Source: Flavobacterium sp. ACN2
GTDB taxonomy: Bacteria > Bacteroidota > Bacteroidia > Flavobacteriales > Flavobacteriaceae
DNA: 64,000 nucleotides
Direction of reading: 5' to 3'
Assembly: GCF_002303885.1 (NCBI RefSeq)
Contig: NZ_MRCM01000023.1
Span: forward strand, 21,176 to 85,175
Made by a program: the position numbers and the translations under genes. Shown here piece by piece: positions 8,463-17,310 of the stretch. Position 1 is the first letter of the stretch. Each line of letters starts with the position of its first letter. The notes beneath the pieces were generated by a model. That model searched no databases, was not told where the DNA came from, and saw nothing but the letters and a program-made list of their open reading frames with translations.

Positions 8463-8494
8463 AAAATCCCTTTCTTATTAAAAGGGATTTTTTG
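8463..8494 (+). terminator. Intrinsic terminator of the GH130-glycosyltransferase operon
   Basis: Stem AAAATCCCTTT/AAAGGGATTTT (8463-8473 with 8481-8491) followed by T residues, 46 bases after the stop at 8417. Confidence 0.88.
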
Positions 8495-8682
8495 TTTGCG
8501 GACACTAACGTCAAAGTGTTTTAATTATTGTGAGCTTATGAAAATTATATAAGGCTGATGAAAAGTTGTGTAATATATTTTAACAAGTATTGAGCTAACT
8601 TTCCTGTATAATTTAATGATTTGAAAAAACTGTTAAATAATTGATTTTCATTTCACATCATTCACCTTAAAACCAAAACATT
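8495..8682. other. Intergenic region before the Mla operon
   Basis: About 190 bases of AT-rich sequence with no palindrome, no exact TAnnTTTG box and no open frame I would call; it should hold the promoter of the MlaE-MlaF-MlaD operon. Confidence 0.4.
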
Positions 8683-9441
8683 TTGATCCTTGCAATTAAA
8701 AATACATTCGCCGAAATTGGAGAGACCACCTTATTCGCTAAAAGGTTTTTTAAGGAGGTTTTTATTCCGCCATATGAGACCAAGGAGTTTCTAAAACAAT
8801 GTTATGTTATAGGATATAAATCTCTACCATTGGTCGCAATTACCGGTTTTATAATGGGACTGGTACTTACCCTGCAATCGCGTCCGACGTTGGTAAAATT
8901 TGGTGCAGAATCTTGGCTTCCTGGAATGGTGGCGCTTTCGCTGATAAGAGAAATTGCACCCGTAATTACTGCATTGATTTGTGCCGGAAAAATTTCATCT
9001 GGAATTGGAGCCGAACTAGGATCAATGAAAGTAACAGAACAGATTGATGCTATGGAAGTTTCAGCCGTTAATCCGTACAACTATTTAGTGGTAACAAGAG
9101 TGCTAGCCTGTACTTTAATGGTGCCACTGTTAGTGTTTTTTGCTGATGCTGTCGGAATCATTGGCGGTTATGTAGGCATTAACATTCATGGCGATGTCAA
9201 CTTCTATAGATTTTTAACCCAGATCATTCAATCCTTAGAATTTCTAGATCTGTTTCCAGCCACTATTAAAACTTTCTTCTTTGGATTTTTTATAGGAATG
9301 ATTGGCTGTTATAAAGGTTTTAATGCTTCTAACGGAACAGAAAGTGTGGGTCAGGCTGCCAATTCTGCTGTTGTAACAGCGTCGTTGAGCATTTTTATTA
9401 TAGATATGGTTGCTGTACAAATAACCGACTTATTCTTTTAA
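8683..9441 (+). CDS. MlaE-family ABC transporter permease
   Basis: A 252-residue inner-membrane protein with about five to six membrane segments. The MlaE/TrbF-type permease core is plain: PLVAITGFIMGLVLTLQS (about 47-64), LSLIREIAPVITALICAGKISSGIGAELGSMKVTEQIDAMEV (about 87-128) and a C-terminal FFFGFFIGMIGCYKGFNASNG. It moves phospholipids between the membranes with MlaF and MlaD. An in-frame TAA at 8668 leaves TTG at 8683 as the first usual start; an unusual start nearby cannot be ruled out. The ATPase gene starts one base after its stop. Confidence 0.92.
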   Translation: MILAIKNTFAEIGETTLFAKRFFKEVFIPPYETKEFLKQCYVIGYKSLPLVAITGFIMGLVLTLQSRPTLVKFGAESWLPGMVALSLIREIAPVITALICAGKISSGIGAELGSMKVTEQIDAMEVSAVNPYNYLVVTRVLACTLMVPLLVFFADAVGIIGGYVGINIHGDVNFYRFLTQIIQSLEFLDLFPATIKTFFFGFFIGMIGCYKGFNASNGTESVGQAANSAVVTASLSIFIIDMVAVQITDLFF

Positions 9442-9442
9442 A

Positions 9443-10222
9443 ATGATGAAAGAAAAACTACATAAAGAACCCAAAACAAAAGAGAAAGATAAAACTCCGA
9501 TTATCGAGATTAAAGATCTTCATAAAACTTTTGGAAAAGATAATGCCGTTTTAAAAGGCGTAAATCTCACTTTGAATAAAGGCGAAGATTTGGTGGTTTT
9601 AGGACGTTCAGGCTCTGGAAAATCAGTCACAATAAAATGTATCGTTGGATTGATTGAACCAGACAAAGGCGAAATTAAAGTTTTTGATGAAAACGTTCTG
9701 AATATTTCAAAAAGCGAGCTGAATGAAATTAGAGTCCGAATCGGATTTTTGTTCCAAAGCGGGGCACTTTACGATTCGATGTCCGTTAGAGAAAATCTCG
9801 CTTTTACCTTGACCAAACACAAACGCGATTTAAGCCAAGAAGAAGTCGATAATGAAGTAATGGAAGCATTAGAAAGTGTAGGACTTGCCGATGCCGTTGA
9901 CAAAATGCCCTCTGAACTTTCGGGCGGTATGAAAAAAAGAATTGGTCTGGCGCGCACGCTAATCTTAAAACCAGAGATTATTTTGTACGACGAACCCACA
10001 ACGGGTTTGGACACGATAACTTCAAGAGAAATAAGCGAATTGATCCTGGATATTAAACACAAACAAAAAACTTCTTCCATCATTATTACGCACGATATGG
10101 CTTGTGCAAAAATGACAGCCGATCGAATTGTAGTTTTAAAAGAAGGTGTAATTCATGCCGAAGGAACATACGAAGAATTAGAAAAAGACGAAGACGAATG
10201 GGTACGCTCATTTTTTGAATAA
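9443..10222 (+). CDS. MlaF-family ABC transporter ATP-binding protein
   Basis: A 259-residue ATPase. Walker A GRSGSGKS (54-61), Q-loop FLFQSG (about 102-107), signature LSGGMKKR (159-166; the GGMKKR form is typical of Mla/Ttg2A ATPases), Walker B ILYDEPT (180-186) and the H-loop IITHD (about 213-217) are all intact. The first 20 residues are a charged extension. It powers the permease encoded just upstream; MlaD follows after 23 bases. The three-gene order permease-ATPase-MCE is that of the phospholipid-trafficking Mla operon. Confidence 0.94.
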   Translation: MMKEKLHKEPKTKEKDKTPIIEIKDLHKTFGKDNAVLKGVNLTLNKGEDLVVLGRSGSGKSVTIKCIVGLIEPDKGEIKVFDENVLNISKSELNEIRVRIGFLFQSGALYDSMSVRENLAFTLTKHKRDLSQEEVDNEVMEALESVGLADAVDKMPSELSGGMKKRIGLARTLILKPEIILYDEPTTGLDTITSREISELILDIKHKQKTSSIIITHDMACAKMTADRIVVLKEGVIHAEGTYEELEKDEDEWVRSFFE

Positions 10223-10245
10223 AGCAAAATAAAATAATAGAAATC

Positions 10246-11082
10246 ATGGAAAAGGAATCTGGATATACTTGGAAATTAGGAATGTTTGTAACGATAGGTT
10301 TACTGCTTTTTATAATGGCCGTATATTTTATCGGAAAACAGCAAAATCTTTTTGGTTCAACCTTTCATATTAGCTCTCAGTTTAAAACTGTAAGCGGTTT
10401 AGAAGTCGGAAATAATGTTCGCTTTTCTGGGATTAATGTTGGAACAGTAGAACAAATTCAGTTAAAAAATGACTCGACCGTAAGAGTTGTTTTGGTCATG
10501 AAAGAAGAAGTTCGAAAATTCATTAAAACGGATGCCACGGCCAGTATTGGTTCAGATGGTTTAATGGGCGATAAAGTTCTGACTATTTCTCCAGGCGCTA
10601 AATCTCAAAAAGAGATTGAAGATAACGGGCAGATTGCTTCTGTTGACGGAATTGAAATGCACGATATTATGAAAAGCGTGAAGAAAAGCGTAGACAATAT
10701 TGGCGTGATTTCAGACGAAATAGCCATTTTTAGCCACAGCATGAACAACGGAAACGGCGCCTTGGCAAGATTGGTTAAAGATGATAAAATGGCCAACAGC
10801 GTTTCGAATACGCTTTCTAATCTAGAAACAGGTACAAAAGGTTTCAGTGAAAATATGGAAGCGGCAAAAAGCAATTTCCTTTTTAGAGGCTATTTCAAGA
10901 AAAAAGAAAAAGAGAAAAAGGAGAAGCAAGAAGAAAGAAAAGAGAAGCAAGAGGAAAAGAAAGAAAAGCAAGAAGAAGCTAAAAAAGAGAAAGAAGAAAA
11001 AGCTGCTAAAGAAAAAGAACAAAAAGAGAAAGAAGAAAAGCAAAAGCAGGAAGAGGCTAAAAAGGCAGAAACTAAAAATTAA
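10246..11082 (+). CDS. MlaD-family (MCE domain) lipid-transport protein with charged tail
   Basis: A 278-residue protein: one N-terminal membrane anchor (about 8-27), the MCE/MlaD beta-barrel domain (about 36-113; FKTVSGLEVGNNVRFSGINVG is its hallmark), a helical region to about 210, then a 60-residue tail made almost only of Lys and Glu. The MCE domain forms hexameric rings that carry lipids in the periplasm. The tail should be a highly charged helix or coiled coil. In DNA it is a nearly all-purine strand, which leaves every frame open but does not imply extra genes. It is the last gene of the Mla operon. Confidence 0.92.
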   Translation: MEKESGYTWKLGMFVTIGLLLFIMAVYFIGKQQNLFGSTFHISSQFKTVSGLEVGNNVRFSGINVGTVEQIQLKNDSTVRVVLVMKEEVRKFIKTDATASIGSDGLMGDKVLTISPGAKSQKEIEDNGQIASVDGIEMHDIMKSVKKSVDNIGVISDEIAIFSHSMNNGNGALARLVKDDKMANSVSNTLSNLETGTKGFSENMEAAKSNFLFRGYFKKKEKEKKEKQEERKEKQEEKKEKQEEAKKEKEEKAAKEKEQKEKEEKQKQEEAKKAETKN

Positions 11083-11125
11083 ATTCCAAATTTTTAAAAT
11101 GCCAAATTCCAGTTCTCATTTTTAT

Positions 11126-11212
11126 GTCTTTCTGAGCGAAGTCGAAGAACACGCAATGTAAAACACACTTAATAAATTAAGGATGTGATTCTTCGACTTC
11201 GCTCAGGAAGAC
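11126..11212. repeat. Inverted repeat, ctgagcgaagtcgaag family
   Basis: Arms 11126-11152 and 11185-11212 pair with few mismatches; the core word is GAGCGAAGTCGAAG. It is a better copy of the element at 2461-2560. CCAAATTTTTAAAATGCC words (about 11086-11110) and tandem TTCACAA words (about 11244-11262) flank it, filling the gap between mlaD and the AsmA gene. Confidence 0.82.
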
Positions 11213-11273
11213 AAGCATTAAGAAAAATTCAAAATCCAGTATTTCACAATTCACAATTCACAATCAAAACTAT

Positions 11274-14093
11274 ATGCCAAGTCAATTCAAACATACCGCC
11301 TTAAAAGTTTTAAAAATTACTGGAATTACGATTGCGGTAATTTTGTTTTTGCTGTTTATTATTCCGCTGCTTTTTCCTGGAAAAATTGCTTCGGAAGTGA
11401 AGAAAATTGCGAACGAACGTCTGGATACCAAATTGGAATTTACAAAATCTAAACTTTCCTTTTTCACGCATTTTCCATCATTGACTGTTTCGCTAGACGA
11501 TTTATCTTTAACGGGTTCTAAACCTTTCAGCAATGATACTTTATTAAGAGCCGATCAGGTTGCATTTGGAATTGATATTAAAAGACTGCTTTTTGATAAT
11601 GAAGTTAAAATCAACAAACTCTATGTTTCAGATGCTTTAATAAATGTAATGGTCAACCAAAAAGGTCAGGCCAATTACAATATTTATGTAGCGCCAGAAG
11701 ATAGAAACAAAAAAGAAGATCCTAATGCTCCAGAAGAAGGAACAGCAATACGATTGGAACGCATCGATTTACAAAACTGCCACGTAAAATATAACGACCG
11801 TTCGGCAAAGATTCTAGTTGATGCAAAAGGCTTTAATTATATTGGAAAAGGAAATTTGAGCGAAGATATTTTTGACTTGGCAACCGATGCTAAAATTGAC
11901 GAACTGGATTTCTATTATGATCGAACTGGCTACTTAAGAAAGAAAAAAGTCAGCGCCGATTTAATTACCCGAATCAATACACATGCACTTACTTTTATTT
12001 TACAAAAAAATGAACTTCATATCAATAAACTCCCTTTAAAGTTTACTGGTCTTTTTTCCATTTTAAGAGATGGCTATAAAATCAATATTAAAGCGGCTTC
12101 AGAGAATACAACGGTAAAAGATTTATTGTCTGTAATGCCACCCGAATATTTAACATGGCTTGAAAGAACAGAGATTTCAGGACGAAGCGATTTAATGCTG
12201 ACTTTTAAAGGAGATTATAACGTTCAGAAAAAACAAAAACCAAACTTAGCTTTCAATTTAAAAATTAATGAAGGCTCAGTAAATTATAAAAATGCTCCAG
12301 TTCCCTTAACCGATTTTCAAATGGATCTAAATGCTATGCTTCCATCTTTAGATACCGAACAATTGCTGGTTAATTTGAGAACATTAAAATTTAAAGTGGG
12401 CGAAAAAGATTATTTTAATGCCTATCTGCACAGCAAAGGTTTAAGCGAAATGTCGATTAATGCGAGCGTGAAGGGCGCTTTAGACCTTGCTGTTGTTGAT
12501 GCTGCATTGGGATTGGAAAATATGGATTTGAAAGGAATCTTGAAAACCGATATTAAGGCTCGAGGCGTTTTTAGCACCTCTAAAAAATTATTTCCTAAAA
12601 CGATCGGAGGCATTTCTTTGCGAAACGGCTGGCTTAAAACAAAATATTATCCCAATCCTATTACCAACATCACTTTTATAGCCAATATGCTGAACAAAGC
12701 GGGAACCTATCAGGATTTGATTGTTGCAGTCGCGCCTTTTTCTTTTGTTTTTGAAGGAAATCCGGTTTATGTCAATGCCACTTTATCCGATTTTAGCGAT
12801 TTGGCTTATAATGCCAAAATTAAAGGCGAACTGAATGTAGGCAGAATCTATCAGGTTTTCTCCCAAAAAGGTTTGGATTTAACAGGCTACGCCAAAGCAG
12901 ATCTTTCCTTAAAAGGAAAACAAAGCTACGCTACAACGGGTCAGTACGATAAACTGGATAATAGAGGAACATTGCTGCTAAAAAACATAAAAGCAACTTC
13001 AGAATTGTTTCCAAAAGCTTTCTATATCAAACAAGGGAATTTTCGTTTTCAGAATGAAAAAATGTGGTTTGAAAAATTCAATGCTTCGTACGGAAAATCA
13101 GATTTTGATATTAACGGTTATCTGCTCAATACCATCAATTATTTCTTAGAATCAAAAGGGACTTTGAGCGGCAATTTCAACTTAAAATCAAAACTGATTA
13201 ATGTAGATGAATTTATGGCGCTTGAAGAAGGCGAAAATAAAGACCGAAACCTAGAAGTCGAATATGCTAAAGAAGATCATCCGAAAATGAGCGGCGTGGT
13301 CATTATTCCAGAAAACCTAAATGTCACTTTAAATGCAAATGCAGACAAAATAGAATACAATAAATTGATATTTAACAAACTGAATGGAAAAATAGGTGTA
13401 AAAAAAGAAGGATTTTACTTAGAAAATGTTACCTTTAATATCATTGACTGTGTTTTAGGGATTAATGCATTGTATAAAGACGAGTCTCCGACCTCTGCAC
13501 ATTTTGATGCTCATTTTACAGCAAAAGACTTTGATGTTCAGCGAGCTTACAAAGAAATCCCGATGTTTCATGATATGGTTACCGCCGCTGAAAAAGCACA
13601 CGGAATAATCTCTGTTGACTATAAAATAAAAGGAGATTTAAACGGAAATATGGGACCTATTTATGAATCTATGCACGGCGGAGGAACCATTAATTTACGT
13701 GATGTTCAAATTAAGGGTCTGAAACTTTTTGACGGAATTAGTTCTAAAACAGGACAAAATGGTTTGAACAATCCTGACATGAAAGGAATTGAAATCAAAT
13801 CGACTATAGATAAGAATCTTATAAATATTGAGCCATTTACCTTTAGCGTAGCTAGTTTTAGGCCAACTATTAAAGGAACTACAAGCTTTGATGGACTTCT
13901 GGATTTAAGAATGCGTTTAGGACTTCCGCTTTTCGGAATTATAGGTTTTCCAATTGTAATTACTGGAACACACGACGCTCCAAAAATTAAAATATTCAGC
14001 AAAACAGGACAAGAAATTAATCCGGCTGTTTACGATGAAAAAAACAATAAGGTAATTCGAAAAGAAAAAGTTAGCAAATCCAAAACAAAATAG
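11274..14093 (+). CDS. AsmA-family protein
   Basis: A 939-residue protein with one N-terminal membrane anchor (about 12-32) and a long periplasmic region of repeating beta strands. The N-terminal NERLDTKLEFTKSKLSFFTHFPSLTVSLDDLSLTG and the C-terminal RPTIKGTTSFDGLLDLRMRL are typical of the AsmA/TamB-like repeating-groove proteins thought to bridge lipids across the envelope. Placement right after the MlaEFD genes supports a lipid-transport job (inference). The iron-permease-like gene follows after 2 bases, so it belongs to a downstream operon. Confidence 0.9.
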   Translation: MPSQFKHTALKVLKITGITIAVILFLLFIIPLLFPGKIASEVKKIANERLDTKLEFTKSKLSFFTHFPSLTVSLDDLSLTGSKPFSNDTLLRADQVAFGIDIKRLLFDNEVKINKLYVSDALINVMVNQKGQANYNIYVAPEDRNKKEDPNAPEEGTAIRLERIDLQNCHVKYNDRSAKILVDAKGFNYIGKGNLSEDIFDLATDAKIDELDFYYDRTGYLRKKKVSADLITRINTHALTFILQKNELHINKLPLKFTGLFSILRDGYKINIKAASENTTVKDLLSVMPPEYLTWLERTEISGRSDLMLTFKGDYNVQKKQKPNLAFNLKINEGSVNYKNAPVPLTDFQMDLNAMLPSLDTEQLLVNLRTLKFKVGEKDYFNAYLHSKGLSEMSINASVKGALDLAVVDAALGLENMDLKGILKTDIKARGVFSTSKKLFPKTIGGISLRNGWLKTKYYPNPITNITFIANMLNKAGTYQDLIVAVAPFSFVFEGNPVYVNATLSDFSDLAYNAKIKGELNVGRIYQVFSQKGLDLTGYAKADLSLKGKQSYATTGQYDKLDNRGTLLLKNIKATSELFPKAFYIKQGNFRFQNEKMWFEKFNASYGKSDFDINGYLLNTINYFLESKGTLSGNFNLKSKLINVDEFMALEEGENKDRNLEVEYAKEDHPKMSGVVIIPENLNVTLNANADKIEYNKLIFNKLNGKIGVKKEGFYLENVTFNIIDCVLGINALYKDESPTSAHFDAHFTAKDFDVQRAYKEIPMFHDMVTAAEKAHGIISVDYKIKGDLNGNMGPIYESMHGGGTINLRDVQIKGLKLFDGISSKTGQNGLNNPDMKGIEIKSTIDKNLINIEPFTFSVASFRPTIKGTTSFDGLLDLRMRLGLPLFGIIGFPIVITGTHDAPKIKIFSKTGQEINPAVYDEKNNKVIRKEKVSKSKTK

Positions 14094-14095
14094 AA

Positions 14096-14611
14096 ATGAA
14101 TTCAAAATCTCAGCATAAAAACAGTTCATTCGAGAAGTTTGCTTCAAAAGTTTCTAAAGCCGCTGGAAGCACACCAGCTTTTATTGGAGCTCTTTTTCTT
14201 GTTATTGGTTGGGCTATTTCAGGGCCAATTTTCGACTATTCTGAAACTTGGCAATTGGTAATTAATACCGGTACAACGATTATCACTTTTCTAATGGTTT
14301 TTTTGATTCAAAAAGCACAAAATAAAGATTCTCTTGCCATTCAGTTAAAATTAAACGAGCTAGTGGCATCCAATGATTTATCGAGTAATAGCCTTGTTGA
14401 TGTCGAAAATATGACCGAGGAAGAGATGAAGATTATTCAGAAATATTACCATCATTTAAGCCAGTTGGCAAAAAAAGATAAAACGATTAGAACATCGCAT
14501 TCTATTGCCGAAGCAGAAGAAGTTCATAGTCGCAAAAAAGAAAAAAAAAGTAAACCAGATACTATTAAAAAGACTACCAAAAACACCTCTAAAAAAATAA
14601 CCAAAAAATGA
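14096..14611 (+). CDS. Low-affinity iron permease family protein
   Basis: A 171-residue protein. FEKFASKVSKAAGSTPAF then two membrane helices (about 33-51 and 58-78, ending FLIQKAQNKDSLAIQLKLNELV) match the PF04120 family named after the yeast low-affinity iron permease Fet4; iron transport by the short bacterial forms is unproven. The last 45 residues are a basic Lys/Thr tail. It starts 2 bases after the AsmA stop and its own stop overlaps the next ATG (ATGA), so it is translationally coupled on both sides. Confidence 0.85.
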   Translation: MNSKSQHKNSSFEKFASKVSKAAGSTPAFIGALFLVIGWAISGPIFDYSETWQLVINTGTTIITFLMVFLIQKAQNKDSLAIQLKLNELVASNDLSSNSLVDVENMTEEEMKIIQKYYHHLSQLAKKDKTIRTSHSIAEAEEVHSRKKEKKSKPDTIKKTTKNTSKKITKK

Positions 14612-15807
14612 AATTGAGCTCTACTGAAACGTATTGGCCATTAAAAAATGCCATAAAACAAAGTTATCCTTCCATAGATTCTGATATCCACACCGACATT
14701 TTGATTATTGGTGGAGGCATAACAGGAGCTTTAACAGCTTATAAATTATTAAACGAAGGAAAAAAAATTGTTCTTGTAGACCGCAGGGACGTCTGCGGCG
14801 GAAGCACTTCTGGCAGTACAGCCTTATTACAATACGAAATTGATGTTCCGTTGCATCAGCTCATAAAACTTCGCGGCGCTAGATGTGCCATAGACAGCTA
14901 TCAAAATGGAAAAAAAGCCATTTTCGACCTTCGAAATATCATTGATACTGTGGGATGCGATTGTGGTTTTGAGTTTAAAAAAAGCGTCTATTTTACAACT
15001 CTAAAAAAAGATGTTCCTTATTTAAAAAATGAATTTAAAGCTAGAAAACAGCATGGTTTCGAAATCAGCTGGTTAAGCAGATCCGAATTGCAAAAAATGG
15101 GATTGAATGCAATTGCTGGCGTAGAATCTAAAACTGCTGCTGTTATGGATCCGTTTAAATTGGCAACCGATCTTCTATTTCATTGCCATGAAAAAGGAAT
15201 GCAAATTTTTGACCGAACTAATATTGCTTCTATTCAGCATCAAAAAGGCAAAATTATTGCAACCACTGACACTAAATTTTCTATCACTGCAGATCATATT
15301 ATACATTGCACAGGTTACGAAAGCACAGAAACGCTAAAAGAAAAAGTGGTTGATTTAAAAAGCACTTATGTTATCACCTCTGAAAGTCAGTCCGATCTTC
15401 CAGAGAATTTTAAAAACACGATTTTTTGGGATACAGCCTCTCCTTATCATTACATTAGAACAACAGATGATAATCGCATCATAATGGGCGGCGGTGATGA
15501 GGATTTTAAAGACGCAGCGAAACGAGATAAATTGCTTCCTAAAAAAGAAACCTATCTTTTAAAACAATTCTTTAAAAGATTTCCTGATTTAAATTTTAAA
15601 ATTGATTATTCCTGGGCAGGCACTTTTGGAGAAACCAAAGACGGTCTTCCCTATTTCGGAAAACCTAATCCGAGAAAAAACGAACATTACATTCTGGGTT
15701 TCGGAGGTAACGGAATCACTTTTAGCGTCATTGGAATGAATTCGATCTTGGATTCACTTAATAACAAAAAGAATACAGATTTAGATTATTATCGATTTGG
15801 AAGATAA
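14608..15807 (+). CDS. FAD-dependent oxidoreductase (DAO family)
   Basis: A 399-residue flavoprotein. The dinucleotide-binding motif DILIIGGGITGALTAY (about 30-45) is followed by the acidic residue of the second strand (VLVDRRD) and GGSTSGSTALLQYEID, a substrate-side loop of DAO-type amine/amino-acid oxidases. The C-terminal GETKDGLPYFGKP and GFGGNGITFS form the second FAD-contact region. It overlaps the preceding gene by 4 bases. The substrate is unknown; glycine/glycerol-type oxidases share this fold. Confidence 0.87.
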   Translation: MKLSSTETYWPLKNAIKQSYPSIDSDIHTDILIIGGGITGALTAYKLLNEGKKIVLVDRRDVCGGSTSGSTALLQYEIDVPLHQLIKLRGARCAIDSYQNGKKAIFDLRNIIDTVGCDCGFEFKKSVYFTTLKKDVPYLKNEFKARKQHGFEISWLSRSELQKMGLNAIAGVESKTAAVMDPFKLATDLLFHCHEKGMQIFDRTNIASIQHQKGKIIATTDTKFSITADHIIHCTGYESTETLKEKVVDLKSTYVITSESQSDLPENFKNTIFWDTASPYHYIRTTDDNRIIMGGGDEDFKDAAKRDKLLPKKETYLLKQFFKRFPDLNFKIDYSWAGTFGETKDGLPYFGKPNPRKNEHYILGFGGNGITFSVIGMNSILDSLNNKKNTDLDYYRFGR

Positions 15808-15810
15808 AAA

Positions 15811-15893
15811 AAGATGCTAAGGTTCTAAGATACTAAGTTGCTAAGTTTTTTTCTTAGAGTTTTAGCATCTTAGAACCTTAGCAACTTAACTAA
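15811..15893. repeat. Inverted repeat, cttagaa/ctaagat family, between converging genes
   Basis: Left half has CTAAGGTTCTAAGATACTAAG, given here as three 7-base words (CTAAGGT, TCTAAGA, TACTAAG); the right half carries their complements. It separates the convergent FAD oxidoreductase and MarR-GNAT genes and runs into the last codons of the latter, where a two-way terminator is expected. Confidence 0.85.
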
Positions 15894-16839
15894 GCACTAA
15901 CTCCATCTGAATATTACAACGTTTATAAGGCGTTTCCAGACCAAATACTTTTTCGAAACCCAATTTATAATAGAGATTTATTGCGGGTTTTAAGATGGTG
16001 TTGCTTTCTAAATATATTTTTTTTGCTCCCAGTTCTTTCGCTTTTTCTGCGATAGCTATACCTAAAAGCCAGCCAATGCTTTTTCCTTGTGCTTTTGGAG
16101 AAACCGCCATCTTTGCCATCTCAAAATCATATTCAGAATTATTCATTTTAATTAAAGCGCATACACCAACAGGTTCATTTTCATATAGCGCCACAAGAAT
16201 TTTTCCTCCTTTTTTTAGAATATAGTCTTCAGGATTATCGAGCGCTTTATAATCAGCTTCTTCCATTTCGAAATAAGTTGAAATCCACTCTACATTTAAT
16301 GCTCTAAAGGCTTCCTGATATTCTGATTTATACTCTACAATTTTTACGTCTTTGCTTTCTCTCTTTTTCTTTTGTTCGCTAACTCTCTTAATTAAAGATT
16401 TTTGCTCCAGTAAAAACTCCCATTCTTCCAAAGCAGCCCACAGATTGTGTTTGCTTTCTGCAATTATTCCTTCAATTGCAACATCAATATCTTCTAGTTG
16501 CTGTTTGATTTTCTTCGAAATCAAAATTCCTTTTTCAGTAAGTGCGACATTATTCTTGCGCTTATCCTCTGTTTTTGCGCTTTCTTCAATCAACCCAGCA
16601 CCAATCATTTCCTGAATAATTTTGCTGACAGAAGGCTGAGAATGTCCAATTTCATTAGCAATTTCAGTAATGGTAATTTCGCGTTCTTCTGCCAAGGTAT
16701 AAAATACAGGAAACCATTTCGGTACAAATTCAACCCCATACAATTCATATATTTTCGCAGCATCATCTGTAACAACAGCAGTCATTAAACGCAAACGGCT
16801 TCCTAATGCCGCTTTTCCAACTTTATCAAAAAATTCCAT
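15886..16839 (-). CDS. MarR-type regulator fused to a GNAT acetyltransferase
   Basis: A 317-residue fusion. Residues 1-150 are a MarR winged helix (TITEIANEIGHSQPSVSKIIQEM is the recognition region, followed by the wing KTEDKRKNNVALTEKG). Residues 168-317 are a GNAT domain with MAVSPKAQGKSIGWLLGIA as the acetyl-CoA loop and LYYKLGFEKV near the end. Fusions of this type occur across bacteria, usually of unknown ligand. Downstream palindromic DNA reaches into its 3' end; upstream lies a 470-base repeat array. Confidence 0.92.
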   Translation of the reverse strand: MEFFDKVGKAALGSRLRLMTAVVTDDAAKIYELYGVEFVPKWFPVFYTLAEEREITITEIANEIGHSQPSVSKIIQEMIGAGLIEESAKTEDKRKNNVALTEKGILISKKIKQQLEDIDVAIEGIIAESKHNLWAALEEWEFLLEQKSLIKRVSEQKKKRESKDVKIVEYKSEYQEAFRALNVEWISTYFEMEEADYKALDNPEDYILKKGGKILVALYENEPVGVCALIKMNNSEYDFEMAKMAVSPKAQGKSIGWLLGIAIAEKAKELGAKKIYLESNTILKPAINLYYKLGFEKVFGLETPYKRCNIQMELVLS

Positions 16840-16884
16840 AACAAATAATTAATTATATAACTAGTTATTCAAATGTATGTTTTT

Positions 16885-17305
16885 TTTTAGATACTAAAAA
16901 CTAAGGTTCTAAGATTCTAAGTTTTTTTTTGAAAACTATAGAATCTTAGAACCTTAGCGTGTATATATTGTGCTTTAGAGCTAGCGACAGTATTTTTTTG
17001 AAAGGTTAAGTTGCTAAGATTCTGAGTTTCTAACTTTTTCCGATAATAACCTTAGAATCTTAGCAGCTTAAAATATATTATGCTTTTTAGCTAACGACAG
17101 TATTTTTTTGAGAGGCTAAGTTGCTAAGATTCTGAGGTTCTAAGTTTTCCTTAAAAATAGCTTAGAATCTTAGCAACTTAAATATATTATGCTTTTAAGC
17201 TAACGACAGTATTTTTTTTGAGAGGCTAAGTTGTTAAGAATATAAAACATAAGTTTTCTCAAAAAAAAACTTAGAATCTTAGCATCTCAGAACCTTAGCA
17301 CCTAC
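16885..17305. repeat. Array of ctaagat-family palindromes with a threefold 109-base tandem repeat
   Basis: A 420-base array with no gene. A first palindrome (about 16898-16958) is followed by three copies of a unit of about 109 bases, starting near 16963, 17073 and 17182. Each unit opens with ATATATTATGCTTT, then AGCTAACGACAGTATTTTTTT and then a CTAAGTTGCTAAG...CTTAGCAACTTA palindrome. The third copy runs into repeat words ending at 17305. Not a CRISPR: there are no unique spacers. Confidence 0.88.
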
Positions 17306-17310
17306 GGCCG

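Noticed and set aside
10822..11161. Extra genes on both strands over the MlaD tail
   Set aside because: They are open only because the DNA is almost all purine; products are Phe/Leu- or Lys/Arg-only low-complexity strings.
16962..17305. Possible CRISPR array
   Set aside because: The 109-base units are near-identical throughout, include a palindrome, have no unique spacers, and no cas gene is in the window.
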